A DNA stretch of 64,000 nucleotides, taken from contig CM056744.1 of the NCBI GenBank assembly GCA_029851415.1, forward strand, positions 101,837,338 to 101,901,337. Direction: 5' to 3'. Position numbers and translations under genes: made by a program. Below are positions 46,624-60,623 of this stretch, piece by piece. The stretch comes from Eretmocerus hayati. Its lineage: Eukaryota > Arthropoda > Insecta > Hymenoptera > Aphelinidae. The notes below the pieces were generated by a model. That model was not told the origin of the DNA, made no database searches, and saw nothing but the letters and a program-made list of their open reading frames with translations. The number at the start of each line of letters is the position of its first letter. Positions within the stretch are counted from its first letter, which is position 1.

Positions 46624-47238
46624 ATGACCGACACAGCAGCAGCGCCAGCCCCAGCAGCGGCCCCAGCGGCAGCCTCGCCCAAAAAAGCCGCGAAAAAGGC
46701 CGCAGGAGCGAAAAAGCCCGCCAAGCCCCGCGCACATCCTCCAGCGGGTGACATGGTTTTGGCAGCCATCAAAGGACTCGCCGACAAGAAGGGATCGTCC
46801 CTCCAGGCCATCAAGAAGTACATCGCGGCCCACTACAAGTGCGACGTCGAGAAGCAGTCCATCTTCATCAGGAAGTTCCTGAAGTCCGCCGTCGCCAAGA
46901 AGACCATCACCCAGACCAAGGGCAGTGGGGCCGCAGGTTCTTTCAAGTTGGCCCCCAAGGCCGAGGGCGTGAAGAAGGTCGCCAAGAAGCCCGCAGCCAA
47001 GAAGGCAGCCGGAGCCAAGAAACCAGCGGCAGCCAAGAAGCCCAAGGCCGCCAAAAAACCATCCGCGGCCAAGAAGGCGGCCTCGCCCAAGAAGCCCAAG
47101 GCGGTCAAACCCAAGGTTGCCAAACCCAAGTCGCCCAAGAAGGAGAAGAAGGCAAAGGCACCCGCCAAGCCCAAGGCGCCCAAACCCAAGAAGGCCGCAG
47201 CACCCAAGACCGCCAAGCCCAAGCCAGCAAAGAAGTAA
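46624..47238 (+). CDS. H1: linker histone H1
   Basis: 204 residues without introns. A short Ala/Pro/Lys N-terminus leads to the winged-helix globular domain at residues of about 37-109 ([40 protein letters not shown], then [10 protein letters not shown]). The C-terminal tail is Lys/Ala/Pro-rich, with several SPKK cyclin-kinase-type motifs. It binds linker DNA at the nucleosome. It is the only H1 among 15 histone genes in the window, stands alone, and ends with a standard stem-loop 43 bp after the stop. It is shorter than Drosophila H1 (about 256 residues), mainly in the tail. Confidence 0.96.
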   Translation: MTDTAAAPAPAAAPAAASPKKAAKKAAGAKKPAKPRAHPPAGDMVLAAIKGLADKKGSSLQAIKKYIAAHYKCDVEKQSIFIRKFLKSAVAKKTITQTKGSGAAGSFKLAPKAEGVKKVAKKPAAKKAAGAKKPAAAKKPKAAKKPSAAKKAASPKKPKAVKPKVAKPKSPKKEKKAKAPAKPKAPKPKKAAAPKTAKPKPAKK

Positions 47239-47280
47239 ATCCGTCCCTGGTTGAATTTCCTCCCCATTTTCCTCAAAATC

Positions 47281-47296
47281 GGCCCTTTTCAGGGCC
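47281..47296 (+). terminator. histone mRNA 3' stem-loop (H1)
   Basis: GGCCCUUUUCAGGGCC followed by ACCA, so the H1 mRNA is also of the non-polyadenylated type. Confidence 0.95.
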
Positions 47297-48752
47297 ACCA
47301 AATATTTCTCACGTATGAATAATGATTCGGTCACAGAAACATGAACTTCTACGATGAACTTCCGAACATGACACCAATAATACTAGGATGAACGCACCAT
47401 GAGCTCGATATTTGAGATGACAAAACATTACCTATCGATCATCACATTTGGGTACTCATGCTCATGAAATATCGCCCATCTGGAAAAGTAGTCGGGCACT
47501 TCGACCTAACCTCCGTTGTTGAGCGTATTTCCTTTTCAGTCTCCCAAACCATTGAAACAATCATTTACGTGGTGCTTCACGAATTTTCGAGGTCCTGACT
47601 ATATCTCGGAATAACCTTGTTTGAGTGAAACAGTAGACCACTTCTCATAAATCATGTAATAATATAATATGGATGTTTCACCAAGCAAAGATCACTAGCT
47701 GGAGCGCGGTCCTCCAAGCGGTGTACGATAAAGGTAATGGGTGAACCCCGAGCTATTCTCAATTCAGATCAGTTTTGAGTACTCCTAAGAACAAAAACTC
47801 TAGGCGGGAGTAATCAACGGATAATTTATTGCGGAGTATTTATTTGTGTGGAGCTTTTTCATATAGATCTAGATATGACAAGTATGAGATTCGGTGTATT
47901 ATTTGTTGAGTACAAACAAGTTGGTGGTTATATATGGCTCGTATTTGAGAACTTCCATGATGATATTGAAATGCATGAGGATTTGGGAGTAGTGACAATA
48001 CGTTGAAACCTATCGTTCTACCAAATAATGTTTGAACGTCTTCAAGCCATATGTCGCATGAGCTCATTACGATTGTTGAAGAATTGTTCTGATTTCTCGT
48101 GAGTCCATAGAAATGTACTTACGCAGATGGAAACTTCCTTTGTATATACATAGTGAAAAATTGATTCAATTCTTCTTTGAAACAGCCAGTTGAATTTCTA
48201 ACCAAGTGATTAAACTCCGAGTCACGTTTCGGGTACCCGGCGAAGGGATTTCGTCTAATATGGAAGTTGAAAATTAGTCTTGAACCATCATTAAATTCAT
48301 AATTTATTGCCCGTTATACTTATGCTTGTATGGCATGAGATTCTCAAATGGCACAAAAATTGATACTACACGATAAAAAATTTGTGGGGAAGATTCAACC
48401 GATTGGCTGCAGTTTTGACTAGAACCACCTAGTTCACTCACTGGAATATGGCTATGAATATGGCACCCGTCAAATGGTGAGGTGGTCGATCCTGGGGTGA
48501 ATTATCGGATGAGAGCAAGCAGTTCCATCTCATAAATGAGGAATATCTCATAAATTATCACAATGTCTTCATACATCGCTGGAATTATATAACACCATAA
48601 GTCGACCCCTTCAATCATCGAAATTCGACAATGCCCGAGTGCAAATTTCAGGAAGAATTCTTGGAAGCAAAATTACCTTGCTCTGTGGATTTTATAATAT
48701 CCACACAGCACAAGCTACGAAAATATGTTAATACGTTTGTGAAATTTCTGGT
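47297..48752. other. non-coding spacer between H1 and H3-2
   Basis: AT-rich with no recognised feature. Confidence 0.5.
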
Positions 48753-48768
48753 GGCCCTGAAAAGGGCC
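48753..48768 (-). terminator. histone mRNA 3' stem-loop (H3-2)
   Basis: Minus-strand GGCCCUUUUCAGGGCC followed by ACCA. Confidence 0.95.
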
Positions 48769-48799
48769 GATTGGTTTTGTTTGAATATCAAATGATGAT

Positions 48800-49830
<1,031 letters not shown>

Positions 49831-49874
49831 GCTTCCCAGCCGTCATCATCATCAGTTGAAACAAAAACCCATTC

Positions 49875-49890
49875 GGCCCTTTTCAGGGCC
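49875..49890 (+). terminator. histone mRNA 3' stem-loop (H4-2)
   Basis: GGCCCUUUUCAGGGCC followed by ACCA. Confidence 0.96.
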
Positions 49891-50939
49891 ACCATGACAT
49901 ATAATACGTTGGATACACGCTTCCGCTCTGGTCAACTCAATATCGAGAACTGCGATGATGGAATTACTGCTTCAGTAATTTTCACTTCGACTCGAGTAAA
50001 CAGTAACACTCATCCCTCATCACCCCGAGAAAAAGAAGAAGAATCAATTTGCATGATATCTCTCGTTATATCTTCGGGGCAAGTTCATCGAGGCTTGATT
50101 GATGATGGACTAATTTCATAGGGAAAACCGTATTCCACACTGTACTACTTATGGTAAATAGATCGCCTTCATCTATTATCAACAATTTTGTATGGGCATT
50201 TGAAACCCTTGACGAGAAAAACCTAATATAGCAATTTTCATAACTTTTTGCCTGGACTTAGCAACGAGCTCGATTATATAGTGGAGTTCAGGAGTATTTT
50301 GAGTTACAGGATCTTTAAACCGATTCACCATCCTTATTAGATCCATCGAAATATGGGTGTCGATGACCACTCAGTCATATGAGTGTCAAGGAAGTGCGCC
50401 TGATGTTTCGCGACTATCACAATTCTATTATGCATTTCCGCTCATTACATATCTCCTTAGTGTCGCTCGACATTGGATGAAAACATCCCTATTGTACACT
50501 TAAAAAGGGACATGGGTACTTACCTCATGGATATTCGAAAAAAGGTGAGAGCTTTCAATGTCGAATCATGGTGAGCTTGAAAGCTGAAAGAACAAGCCAC
50601 CTAACCCGTAGCGACATTTTTGACTCTAAATCTGAAATATCTACATCTGATGGTGATTTGACTCTCATAATGAAAGTTCCCCGGTGGTGTTTGAGGGAAT
50701 AGCTATCTGTATGGCCTCTTTTAATTTCCCCTCCACACAATTACTGCATTTGATAGTTAGAAATGGTTCTACATTGTACGGGAACATTTCATTCTTTAGT
50801 ATTGGATAGTCAGAAGTGGTTTAACGATCGCCAACTTGTCTTGCGTAACAGTAAAAGAATAACAATTTTTTCTGTTCTCGAAGCTTCATACGTATAGTCG
50901 AGATCGCCATACACAACTGTACGTTAACGAATTCCTAAA
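49891..50939. other. non-coding spacer left of the tandem array
   Basis: No gene or repeat recognised; the array below may begin inside its last 100 bp. Confidence 0.45.
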
Positions 50940-51059
50940 TTGATCGTCTGACAGGACAACAAGTTGTCTGAACATTAGTGACTTTTTCTACTTAGCGTCT
51001 GAGAAACTCCAAAATTTTCTGACCATGTCACTTCTGCCACTTTCCGCACTTGCTAATAT

Positions 51060-51195
51060 CAAAATACCTATCTGTACTTCCCCGTACAATCGCTTATAAT
51101 AATATGTATCTAAATGTAATATTCCTAAGGAGTCTCGTGAGGTTATAATACCTCCAGACTCCAATAAAGTTTATTTCAATCAATCAATCAATCAT
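51060..51195 (+). mobile_element. 3' end of a short retroposon with a TCAA-type tail
   Basis: CTCCAATAAAGTTTATTTCA is followed by about four copies of ATCA, the kind of 3' end seen on truncated non-LTR elements or SINEs. The 5' boundary is unclear. It sits inside the tandem array. Confidence 0.5.
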
Positions 51196-52627
51196 GAACA
51201 CCATCATCTAATAATTATTCTTAATGTCTGAGATAGGCAAGACCGGGTGTATCATTGTGAATAATTTTAATTGATATTTCAAATGATGCCCAACAAGATT
51301 TTCGAAAATGTCTGAGAAGTCAAGAGCTTGATGTCTGACCATTCATGACTTTGTCTACCTAGCTTCTGAGAAACTCCAAAGCTGTCTGCCCGTATATAAC
51401 GTTTTGACGCATTTTTAATGTTTGAACATGAGAGATGAAAAATCGGCTATACATAGTAGTAAATCTTTATAACCGATGTTTTTGATGGCCAAGAGAAACA
51501 TGATGCTTTGCAAAATTCTTCAAAATGTTTGAAGAGTGAACAACTTGTTTGATCATGACATTTTGCACTGACCGTTTCAGAAGTTCTGAAGGCGTACAAC
51601 CGTGAACAACATGTTCTAGTCACTTTAGAGTCCCAGATAATTAAAAGCGAGCGAATCATCATGAAGGGTCTTGCTCAATGTTTTGGATCGACAAAAATAG
51701 TTTGTTGTTCAATAATATTAATCAAAGTGTCCGAAGGATCGGCAATTTATTTGGTTATCCATGACTTTATCTACTTAGCATCTGTCAATTTTGAGAGTCT
51801 GGCCATAAGCAGAATACTCTTGCCTTTTCGAGAACTTTCAAATATCATTCCGATCTCCTTTGAGTTATGTTTACAAGAGTCGTGAATATTAGTTTGGTGC
51901 CCAACAAGATTTTTGAAATTGTTTGAAGGATCAAATATTGTCTGATCAATAATGACTTCTTCTACTCAATCGTCTTAGAAACTGAAATGTTATCTGACCA
52001 TGAGCATAATTTTCCACTTATCTTTAATTTCTGACGTGTCTGATAGTATGTGAATCGCTATAAACTGTCTCATTGTTGATTCAAGGGTAGTCAACATTAC
52101 TTTGACGCTCAAGAAAGTTTTTTCAAATGTCTGATCACTCATGACTTTTTCTACTCAGCATCTAAGAAGCTCAAAAATTTTATGACCCCAAACAACATTT
52201 TTTACTCTGTTGAGTACCTGAGATACCTTAAAGTGTTCTAATCTTCATACATTTATGTTTCAAACAGTCAAAAATATCAGTTTGGTGCTCCAGATGATTT
52301 TCAAAAATTGCTGGGGGATCAATGAAGTGTCTGACCAATAATGACTTTTTCCACTCAGCGTCTGAGAAAATAAAATACTATCTGACCATAATTAGTACCT
52401 GAGATGTCTAGAATTATGTAAAACGCTATAAACCGTGCCACAGTAGTCTCAGGGGTAGCCATGAGTCGTTTGATGCTCAGCAAGACTGTTGAAAATGTCT
52501 GATTACTAATGACTTTTTCTCAGCGTCTGATAATCTTTGATTGAAAAACTGTCTAACCCTCAACAACAATTATACTCGTTCGAGTGTCGGAGGTGTCTTG
52601 AAGAGAGCAAATCATGATAATCTTCCT

Positions 52628-53005
52628 CACTGAGAAAAAGATTTTGGTCGTACGGCCTTGCGTTTTGCTGTACGATCAAAGAGTGGTATAGCCAGGAGAG
52701 CAATACCCATTTTGTCATCACCCCAATCCATCAGATCGGTTTGGCAGTCTGGTATTAGTGTCAGATAAATAAGAGTGGCCCATATATTTCAAATGCTCTC
52801 ACACAGTCACATTACGGCTATTTTGTCACAAAAGCTACGAACATTTTGCACAGGATGGTACCGGTAAAGGGACAAATATAATCGAAAGATTTTTAGGTTA
52901 TTCGCATGAAATGACAAAACCATTTTGCTGTGGTGACAATCCAGTATTGGTCTGACGGCAATACCACGTAACAATAGTGCTGTCGGCAATACTTTTTTCT
53001 CAGTG
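52628..53005. mobile_element. 378-bp MITE with CACTGAGAAAAA ends
   Basis: CACTGAGAAAAA at the left and TTTTTTCTCAGTG at the right. CCT borders both sides (52625-52627 and 53006-53008), a probable 3-bp duplication. Internal sequence has no ORF. The 5-bp end CACTG is shared with the 1135-bp element at 41 kb. Confidence 0.78.
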
Positions 53006-53300
53006 CCTGATTTATGTTTCAGATTTTCGAGAAAAATTAATGCTCAACAAGATTTTTAAAAGTTGCTGCGGGATTAAAAAGTTGTCTGGCCGATAATGAC
53101 CTTTTCTACTTAGCATCTGAGAAACTCATAAAATGTCTGACCATAAACGGAATTCCCTATCTATTCTCAGGGCGTGAAACCGACGGAAGTGTGCTAATTT
53201 TTATAATTATCTCTCTCAATGTTTCAGGTAACCATGAACAGTTTGATCCTCAAGAACATTTTCAGTATCTTGTTTGACCGTCGGCAACATTTTCTACGAT

Positions 53301-54066
53301 TTGTCTGAGAGATATAAAAGTAGTCGGGCCAGTTTCTTTTGCTCAGCGTTGAAAGGGGCACAAGTGGCTGCAGCGCCGCAATACTTTCTCAGGTCTGCAC
53401 TTTCTACTGGGTGTTCAAGTCGTCAAGATATCAACACCAGTTTGACGCTTTACGAGATGTTTTACTCATCTAAACTCGCTTCTGAATGAATTGCCCTTAG
53501 CAAACGCTAATGTAATTCTGAATCAGTTCAAAACATTTTTCGTCACATACTTTATCGTAACTAATCGTGAGTCAAGAACTTCGTACAACAAGGTCTCTGC
53601 AAGACCTTAAATCCAAGATCTCGACAAGGGCCACTTGCATTCCTTAATTTGGAACGCTGTAACTGAGTGGTTCCGTCCCTGGTAGAGGCTTACTTCGACG
53701 TAACACATTAATAGACATAAAATGGCTATTTTTGGCCAATTTTGGCTAAAAATGGCCAATTTTTGGCTGATAATGTGTTACATTAGGATGAATTTCTACC
53801 AGGGGTCCCACGGAGATAATATGCCAATATCGTGTGAATAATACGTACATATATACATACATATCAGTAATTAGTATGATATCTCTATGCTCCGTCTCGA
53901 GGTATGTTATGTTGCTTGCAGCTTACATGTAGCTTAGATCAGATTCTTCAACCCAACTGGATGATTCAAATTCATCCTGAAAGTAACATCGAACGGTGCA
54001 TGATCAGGAAAATCACAGAGAGTGGCGAACTAATTATTCTGCTCATACGTTTGAGAAATATGTGGT
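53301..54066. other. non-coding spacer with a hairpin MITE
   Basis: At about 53665-53812 a 148-bp hairpin has arms of about 45 bp containing CCCTGGTAGA and GTAACACATTA. Its loop is made of TTTTGGCCAATTTTGGCTAA-like repeats. The rest shows nothing. Confidence 0.55.
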
Positions 54067-54082
54067 GGCCCTGAAAAGGGCC
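54067..54082 (-). terminator. histone mRNA 3' stem-loop (H2A-3)
   Basis: Minus-strand GGCCCUUUUCAGGGCC followed by ACCA. Confidence 0.96.
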
Positions 54083-54123
54083 GATTGTTTTTTTGTGGCT
54101 TGTCAATCAATTGAAGAGTAAGC

Positions 54124-54501
54124 TTAAGCCTTCTTCTCGGTCTTCTTGGGCAGAAGGACGGCCTGGATGTTGGGCAGGACACCTCCTTGAGCGATGGTCA
54201 CTCCGGACAAGAGTTTGTTCAATTCCTCGTCGTTGCGGATGGCCAACTGCAGATGACGTGGGATGATTCTGGTCTTCTTGTTGTCACGGGCGGCGTTTCC
54301 TGCCAACTCGAGAACCTCAGCGGCCAAGTACTCCATGACGGCGGCCAGGTAGACCGGGGCACCGGCACCAACTCGCTCGGCGTAGTTGCCCTTCCTCAGC
54401 AGACGGTGGATACGTCCGACGGGGAACTGAAGTCCGGCCCTGGTCGAGCGGGTCTTTGACTTTCCCTTGACTTTTCCGCCTCCCTTGCCACGTCCAGACA
54501 T
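54124..54501 (-). CDS. H2A: histone H2A, copy 3
   Basis: 125 residues, identical to the other copies. It is part of the only H2A/H2B pair in H2A-left orientation with an uninterrupted promoter. Its leader differs from those of copies 1, 2 and 4 (TTTGGGGTAGACTGGTGTCA on the plus strand in place of the AGTTAGGTTACAGTAGTG type). The coding part has been kept uniform while the leader drifted. Confidence 0.98.
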   Translation of the reverse strand: MSGRGKGGGKVKGKSKTRSTRAGLQFPVGRIHRLLRKGNYAERVGAGAPVYLAAVMEYLAAEVLELAGNAARDNKKTRIIPRHLQLAIRNDEELNKLLSGVTIAQGGVLPNIQAVLLPKKTEKKA

Positions 54502-54807
54502 GATGAGATTGAGGTTTGGGGTAGACTGGTGTCACGAAGAAATTCAGTCGTAGACTGGGTGCTCCGTGGTAGGAAAGTGGCCCGTTATATGCGCTTGAGC
54601 TACCCACCTCCGAGCAAATGGTAAAAAACTGGTCGGGTATTCGGTGGGGGACACTCCCATCGAAGCGACAGCTGCGCGCTCACCAAGCGGGGTACGATGG
54701 TGGCTCCACATCTGTTGGTTCGGAGAAGCGGAGCCTCAATTCTTATAAAGGGGCCACCTTTCCCGCTCCGGCATCAGTCGATTCCCTGACAATCGACCGG
54801 TATTATA
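54502..54807. promoter_or_regulatory. intact divergent H2A-3/H2B-3 promoter
   Basis: 306 bp with TATA for H2A (complement CATATAAC, 54584-54591) and for H2B (TATAAAG, 54744-54750). Between them lie ATTTGCTCGGAGGTGGG on the H2A-sense strand, GGTCGGGTATTCGGTGGGGG and CACATCTGTTGGTTCGGAG. This is the reference for the two interrupted promoters. Confidence 0.9.
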
Positions 54808-55182
54808 ATGGCACCCAAAACCAGCGGAAAGGCAGTGAAGAAGGCCGGAAAGGCCGTCAAGAACATCGCCAAGGGCGACAAGAAGAAGAAGCACAAGAAG
54901 AGGCGCGAGTCGTACGCCATCTACATCTACAAGGTGTTGAAGCAGGTGCACCCCGACACCGGTGTCTCCAGCAAGGCCATGTCCATCATGAACAGCTTCG
55001 TCAACGACATCTTCGAGCGCATCGCCGCCGAGGCTTCCCGTCTGGCCCACTACAACAAGAGGTCGACCATCACCTCCCGGGAAATCCAGACTGCCGTCCG
55101 TCTCCTTTTGCCCGGTGAACTTGCCAAACACGCCGTTTCCGAGGGAACCAAGGCCGTCACCAAGTACACCAGCTCTAAATAA
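54808..55182 (+). CDS. H2B: histone H2B, copy 3
   Basis: 124 residues, the same protein as the other copies. Codon changes from copy 2 are few and silent (for example in PGELAKHAV). Leader GGCATCAGTCGATTCCCTGA is shared with copies 1 and 2. The 3' stem-loop starts 44 bp after the stop. Confidence 0.98.
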   Translation: MAPKTSGKAVKKAGKAVKNIAKGDKKKKHKKRRESYAIYIYKVLKQVHPDTGVSSKAMSIMNSFVNDIFERIAAEASRLAHYNKRSTITSREIQTAVRLLLPGELAKHAVSEGTKAVTKYTSSK

Positions 55183-55226
55183 ATCAACTCAGGACTGCGA
55201 AGAAGAGAAAACAAAAGAACGCAATC

Positions 55227-55242
55227 GGCCCTTTTCAGGGCC
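55227..55242 (+). terminator. histone mRNA 3' stem-loop (H2B-3)
   Basis: GGCCCUUUUCAGGGCC followed by ACCA. Confidence 0.96.
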
Positions 55243-57002
55243 ACCATATATTTCAAACGTCAGAACTGTATATCCTGATCAAACTCCCCGAAACCGTTTC
55301 CAGCTCAGCATCAACTTGTTGTGGTTTTCGAGACAGGATATAGTGCCGTGGTTTTCCCCTCGCGTACTCAACCTGAAGAAGCCTGGGCTATCACTCATGC
55401 ATATATGACTCATAACTTGTCTTTGAGTGACCGCTCATGGTCGTACGGTTCAGGGTCTACTCGTTCATGAGAACTTGAGGTGAATCATCTTTGTGAACAA
55501 TTATTGATAGGGGTATATACTGAACAAGCTTCTTCATATGTCTTGCCATCCATAAATTCCCTGAACTCGATATCTACCCGAGACTGCGATAAAAGTATCA
55601 ATTTGATCATTTGAAAAACCGGAAAGTATTTGCACTATCAAGTCTAATTGACGACAAGTTATAGTATTATAATAATATGGATCAGAATACCTCTAGAATA
55701 GTTTCAGAAATAGAATTTCGGGCAGCTCCAGTACGTTATAAGAAAAGAAACCCCCAAGTGCATTTCTTGCACAACTCGTCGAATGAATGGAGCAATAATA
55801 ATATGCGATCCTTTCAATAAAGACTGAAACTCGATATTATGATTTCTTGTACTACTCATGTTTGAGGTAATTTATGAGTCTGGTTTATGGAATCTAATAT
55901 TTTTCGTTCACATACACTTTGAATTTCTTGGGGCAGATTCCCTCCACAAAGGGGTCTAATTCCCCCCGACGATTTACTGCAACCTTCTAACCTAGTTTGA
56001 CTAAAAATTCCAGTTCAAGGTGCGTCTGAAACACTGAATAAGATATTATAAGAGATCCTGAAAGTAAATTTTAGAGGAAGAAAATTTACTATTCACTAAG
56101 TTCATGATCATCCATGATGCTCTGATATTTTCAATGATGATGTAGAAACCTTTATCCTTGAAAGTGAATTAATTTGCAGTTTGAGTCGAGGTTTGCGTCG
56201 CAGAATCTCCAACGTTTACACACGTCTCACAGAAGAGATCTGTAATGCTTCCGAAGATAATTAGAACCGTACTGACCTCCATCAAGATAAGGTTGCCCTT
56301 GTCGTGAATGCAGACCCAGGTGAAATTGGCTTCGAAAATTGCGATAAATAGAGCAAAATCTAGTTGACAGGTTGGACATTGTGTTTCATCCAAATTAGGG
56401 CTCAAAATTCGATAAGTACATCACTTGGGCTGAAGTTCTAGTATCTTGCGGTGGAAATCCACTCGTGAAAGTCTCGAACGAGGATTTCAGAAAATTCCAC
56501 TCAAAAGGAAATAGAGTGTAATTTTTGGTCGGACGTTTGTCATAATGGTTGGAACAGGTCCCGGATATACCCTCACCACTTCAATATTTTTGATATCCAC
56601 CGAAAGACTGAAATCGAATACTAATAACAATGGCGATAATTCATTGAGCACGAGAACTTTTCGGCCGAATAAGCATGTTTGGAGCTTGCTAAATTAATTC
56701 TTTTGTTTACTTTCCATTCTAAGCATCTCGATGGAGAGAGTGATACCAAAGTCGACCAGATCGAGGTGCGGCTTCACTTCCACCAGCTAAGTTTCCAACT
56801 ATATTCCGGCGTAACAGCGTAATACGATATTAGCGTGACAGTACGCAGATTATTGGCAAACATTTTCGACTACTGAGTTGTCATTGGTATTTTTCATCTT
56901 ATCTGTAAGGACTCATAGGATGACTGAAACCTCTTCATTTTCCGAATCAGACGTTTACAGGCTAAGGGAGACACAACTTGTTCAACGTATGAAATGATTG
57001 GT
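55243..57002. other. non-coding spacer between H2B-3 and H4-3
   Basis: No gene or repeat pair recognised; a few AATAAA-like sites (for example near 55817) have no associated ORF. Confidence 0.5.
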
Positions 57003-57018
57003 GGCCCTGAAAAGGGCC
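57003..57018 (-). terminator. histone mRNA 3' stem-loop (H4-3)
   Basis: Minus-strand GGCCCUUUUCAGGGCC followed by ACCA. Confidence 0.96.
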
Positions 57019-57057
57019 GATTGTTCTTTTTTAGTTGATGATGATGATGACTGGAGC

Positions 57058-58088
<1,031 letters not shown>

Positions 58089-58124
58089 ATCAATCATCGT
58101 CCCGTATTCGAAAGAAAACCAATC

Positions 58125-58140
58125 GGCCCTTTTCAGGGCC
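58125..58140 (+). terminator. histone mRNA 3' stem-loop (H3-3)
   Basis: GGCCCUUUUCAGGGCC followed by ACAA, a departure from ACCA. Confidence 0.95.
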
Positions 58141-59447
58141 ACAACTAAAGTCACAAACGTATCAACATATTTACGTTCCTTGTTTTGTATCGATATAATG
58201 ACTTACGAATCCATAGTTATGGCCTGAAGATCGAAAGTAAAACCAATCGCCTGGCCTCATAGTTACGAATCACTCCGGTAACAAAAGCTCTATGTCGCCT
58301 CTCTCACGGACATATCTTGTTTCCGTCGGTGTACACAGACGGATAAACGCTGTTTCCGTACTTGGGCGATGAAATAGGTTATATCCTATCACTGGTGCAA
58401 GAAAGGCCATAGAAAACGTGTGCCTGAAATCTTACACTCTTGCACCAGTGCATTTTTGTGCTATCGATGTCCACATACTATGCGTATTCTCAACTCCCCA
58501 TCATTTTTATCATACGATCGCGGATCGAGATTCCAATTTAGATTTTTGGTCGAGAGTTGTTAGAGAGCCATGCAATGTCTTTTGAAATAAAAATGATGCA
58601 AATCCCGCTTGCTTCCCACCTCCTTGCAAGAGTACCCATGCTGAATGAGAATCATAACTGAGGTTAATTCTGATGGAGAGTTCTATTAGTTAATCGGCAC
58701 ACAACTATGACTCTTCACTATTTCTACACGGCCTCCAACCTTGGGTATTCCGTTGTATCGTAAAAGACCATGCTGATAGTCGAGTACGTTGTGAATAGTC
58801 GTGAGATAAAATAGTTTTATGATAATTTTCCACTGAACCAGAGCATGAATCTCAATATTTCGTAGTCATATGGTAATGTGGACTTTATCAAGCTCTTATA
58901 GCGAATCACGGGATCGGTGAGATGACAACTACAAAAGAGCTTGTTTCATCGTCTGTGCGGGAAAAAGCTATTTCCGCACGGACTTTTGACTTTCGTACCT
59001 AGGCTCACGATGATAACATAGTATTCATCACTCGGACCGGGTGGTTTCCGCCTTCGAGCGACGATTTTGGCCCCGCCAAGGTTCGCGCTGGAGCCGCGAA
59101 AACCAACATTCTCGCCCTGGTATCGAAACGAACTATTATACTCATTCAACGAAAACTTCCTTCCATCTGTGAGTAGAAAAAGTGAGACTGGGAGTGATGC
59201 CTTGAGGTGTGAGATCGTAAGTTGATACATTTCACCCATATTACCGACACTCAGAAGATTCGCATAAGTCGTTCTTGCAATCATGATTTACTGATTGGTC
59301 GACTTGTGTACAAGCTTGTGGTCACAAACAAGTATACTGCGCCTAATAAGCTGCACTTTGAACTCGTTATAACAGTTACAGAGATTTGGGGGAAGTTTGC
59401 TTCATCAGTTTTTCAGTGATAGAATGTTTCTGTTAAATGAATGTAGT
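58141..59447. other. non-coding spacer with a short hairpin
   Basis: CACTGGTGCAAGA at about 58391 is inverted as TCTTGCACCAGTG at about 58437-58449, a ~59-bp hairpin. A second self-complementary stretch lies at about 58950-58980 (GTGCGGGAAAAAGC with GCTATTTCCGCAC). No gene. Confidence 0.5.
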
Positions 59448-59463
59448 GGCCCTGAAAAGGGCC
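59448..59463 (-). terminator. histone mRNA 3' stem-loop (H2B-4)
   Basis: Minus-strand GGCCCUUUUCAGGGCC followed by ACUA. Confidence 0.95.
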
Positions 59464-59507
59464 GATTGTTTTCTTTTGTTCTTTCTACTTCGGAGTCCTA
59501 AGTTGAT

Positions 59508-59882
59508 TTATTTGGAGCTGGTGTACTTGGTGACGGCCTTGGTTCCCTCGGAAACGGCGTGTTTGGCAAGTTCACCGGGCAAAAGGAGACGGACGGCAGT
59601 CTGGATTTCCCGGGAGGTGATGGTCGACCTCTTGTTGTAGTGGGCCAGACGGGAAGCCTCGGCGGCGATGCGCTCGAAGATGTCGTTGACGAAGCTGTTC
59701 ATGATGGACATGGCCTTGCTGGAGACACCGGTGTCGGGGTGCACCTGCTTCAACACCTTGTAGATGTAGATGGCGTACGACTCGCGCCTCTTCTTGTGCT
59801 TCTTTTTCTTGTCGCCCTTGGCGATGTTCTTGACGGCCTTTCCGGCCTTCTTCACTGCCTTCCCGCTGGTTTTGGGAGCCAT
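59508..59882 (-). CDS. H2B: histone H2B, copy 4
   Basis: 124 residues, identical in protein to the other H2B copies, in the same orientation as copy 1. Its leader is the most divergent of the four (on the plus strand, GGTAGTAGCTGAGTGTACCG after the ATG). The TATA is TATAACA (complement, 59941-59947), not TATAAAG. It pairs with H2A copy 4. Confidence 0.98.
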   Translation of the reverse strand: MAPKTSGKAVKKAGKAVKNIAKGDKKKKHKKRRESYAIYIYKVLKQVHPDTGVSSKAMSIMNSFVNDIFERIAAEASRLAHYNKRSTITSREIQTAVRLLLPGELAKHAVSEGTKAVTKYTSSK

Positions 59883-60567
<685 letters not shown>

Positions 60568-60607
60568 GCTCACTCTTCAATTGATTGACCAGCCATAAAA
60601 AAACAAC

Positions 60608-60623
60608 GGCCCTTTTCAGGGCC
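60608..60623 (+). terminator. histone mRNA 3' stem-loop (H2A-4)
   Basis: GGCCCUUUUCAGGGCC followed by ACCA. Confidence 0.96.

Larger units (their letters stand above)
50940..53300. repeat. diverged tandem array, period about 190-205 bp
   Basis: The phrase TGTCTGAxCAxTxATGACTT, followed by TTTCTACTCAGCGTCTGAGA, recurs near 50964, 51331, 51752, 51938, 52127, 52327, 52497 and 53083. A second phrase, GATGCTCAACAAGATTTTTG, recurs near 51290, 51896, 52104, 52288, 52470, 53038 and 53242. Spacing is close to 190-205 bp or a multiple of it. Units differ by many substitutions, so the array is old. A retroposon tail (51060-51195) and a 378-bp MITE (52628-53005) interrupt it. Confidence 0.85.

Noticed and set aside
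50940..53300. CRISPR array
   Set aside because: The repeats are long, diverged and contiguous, and the window is eukaryotic.
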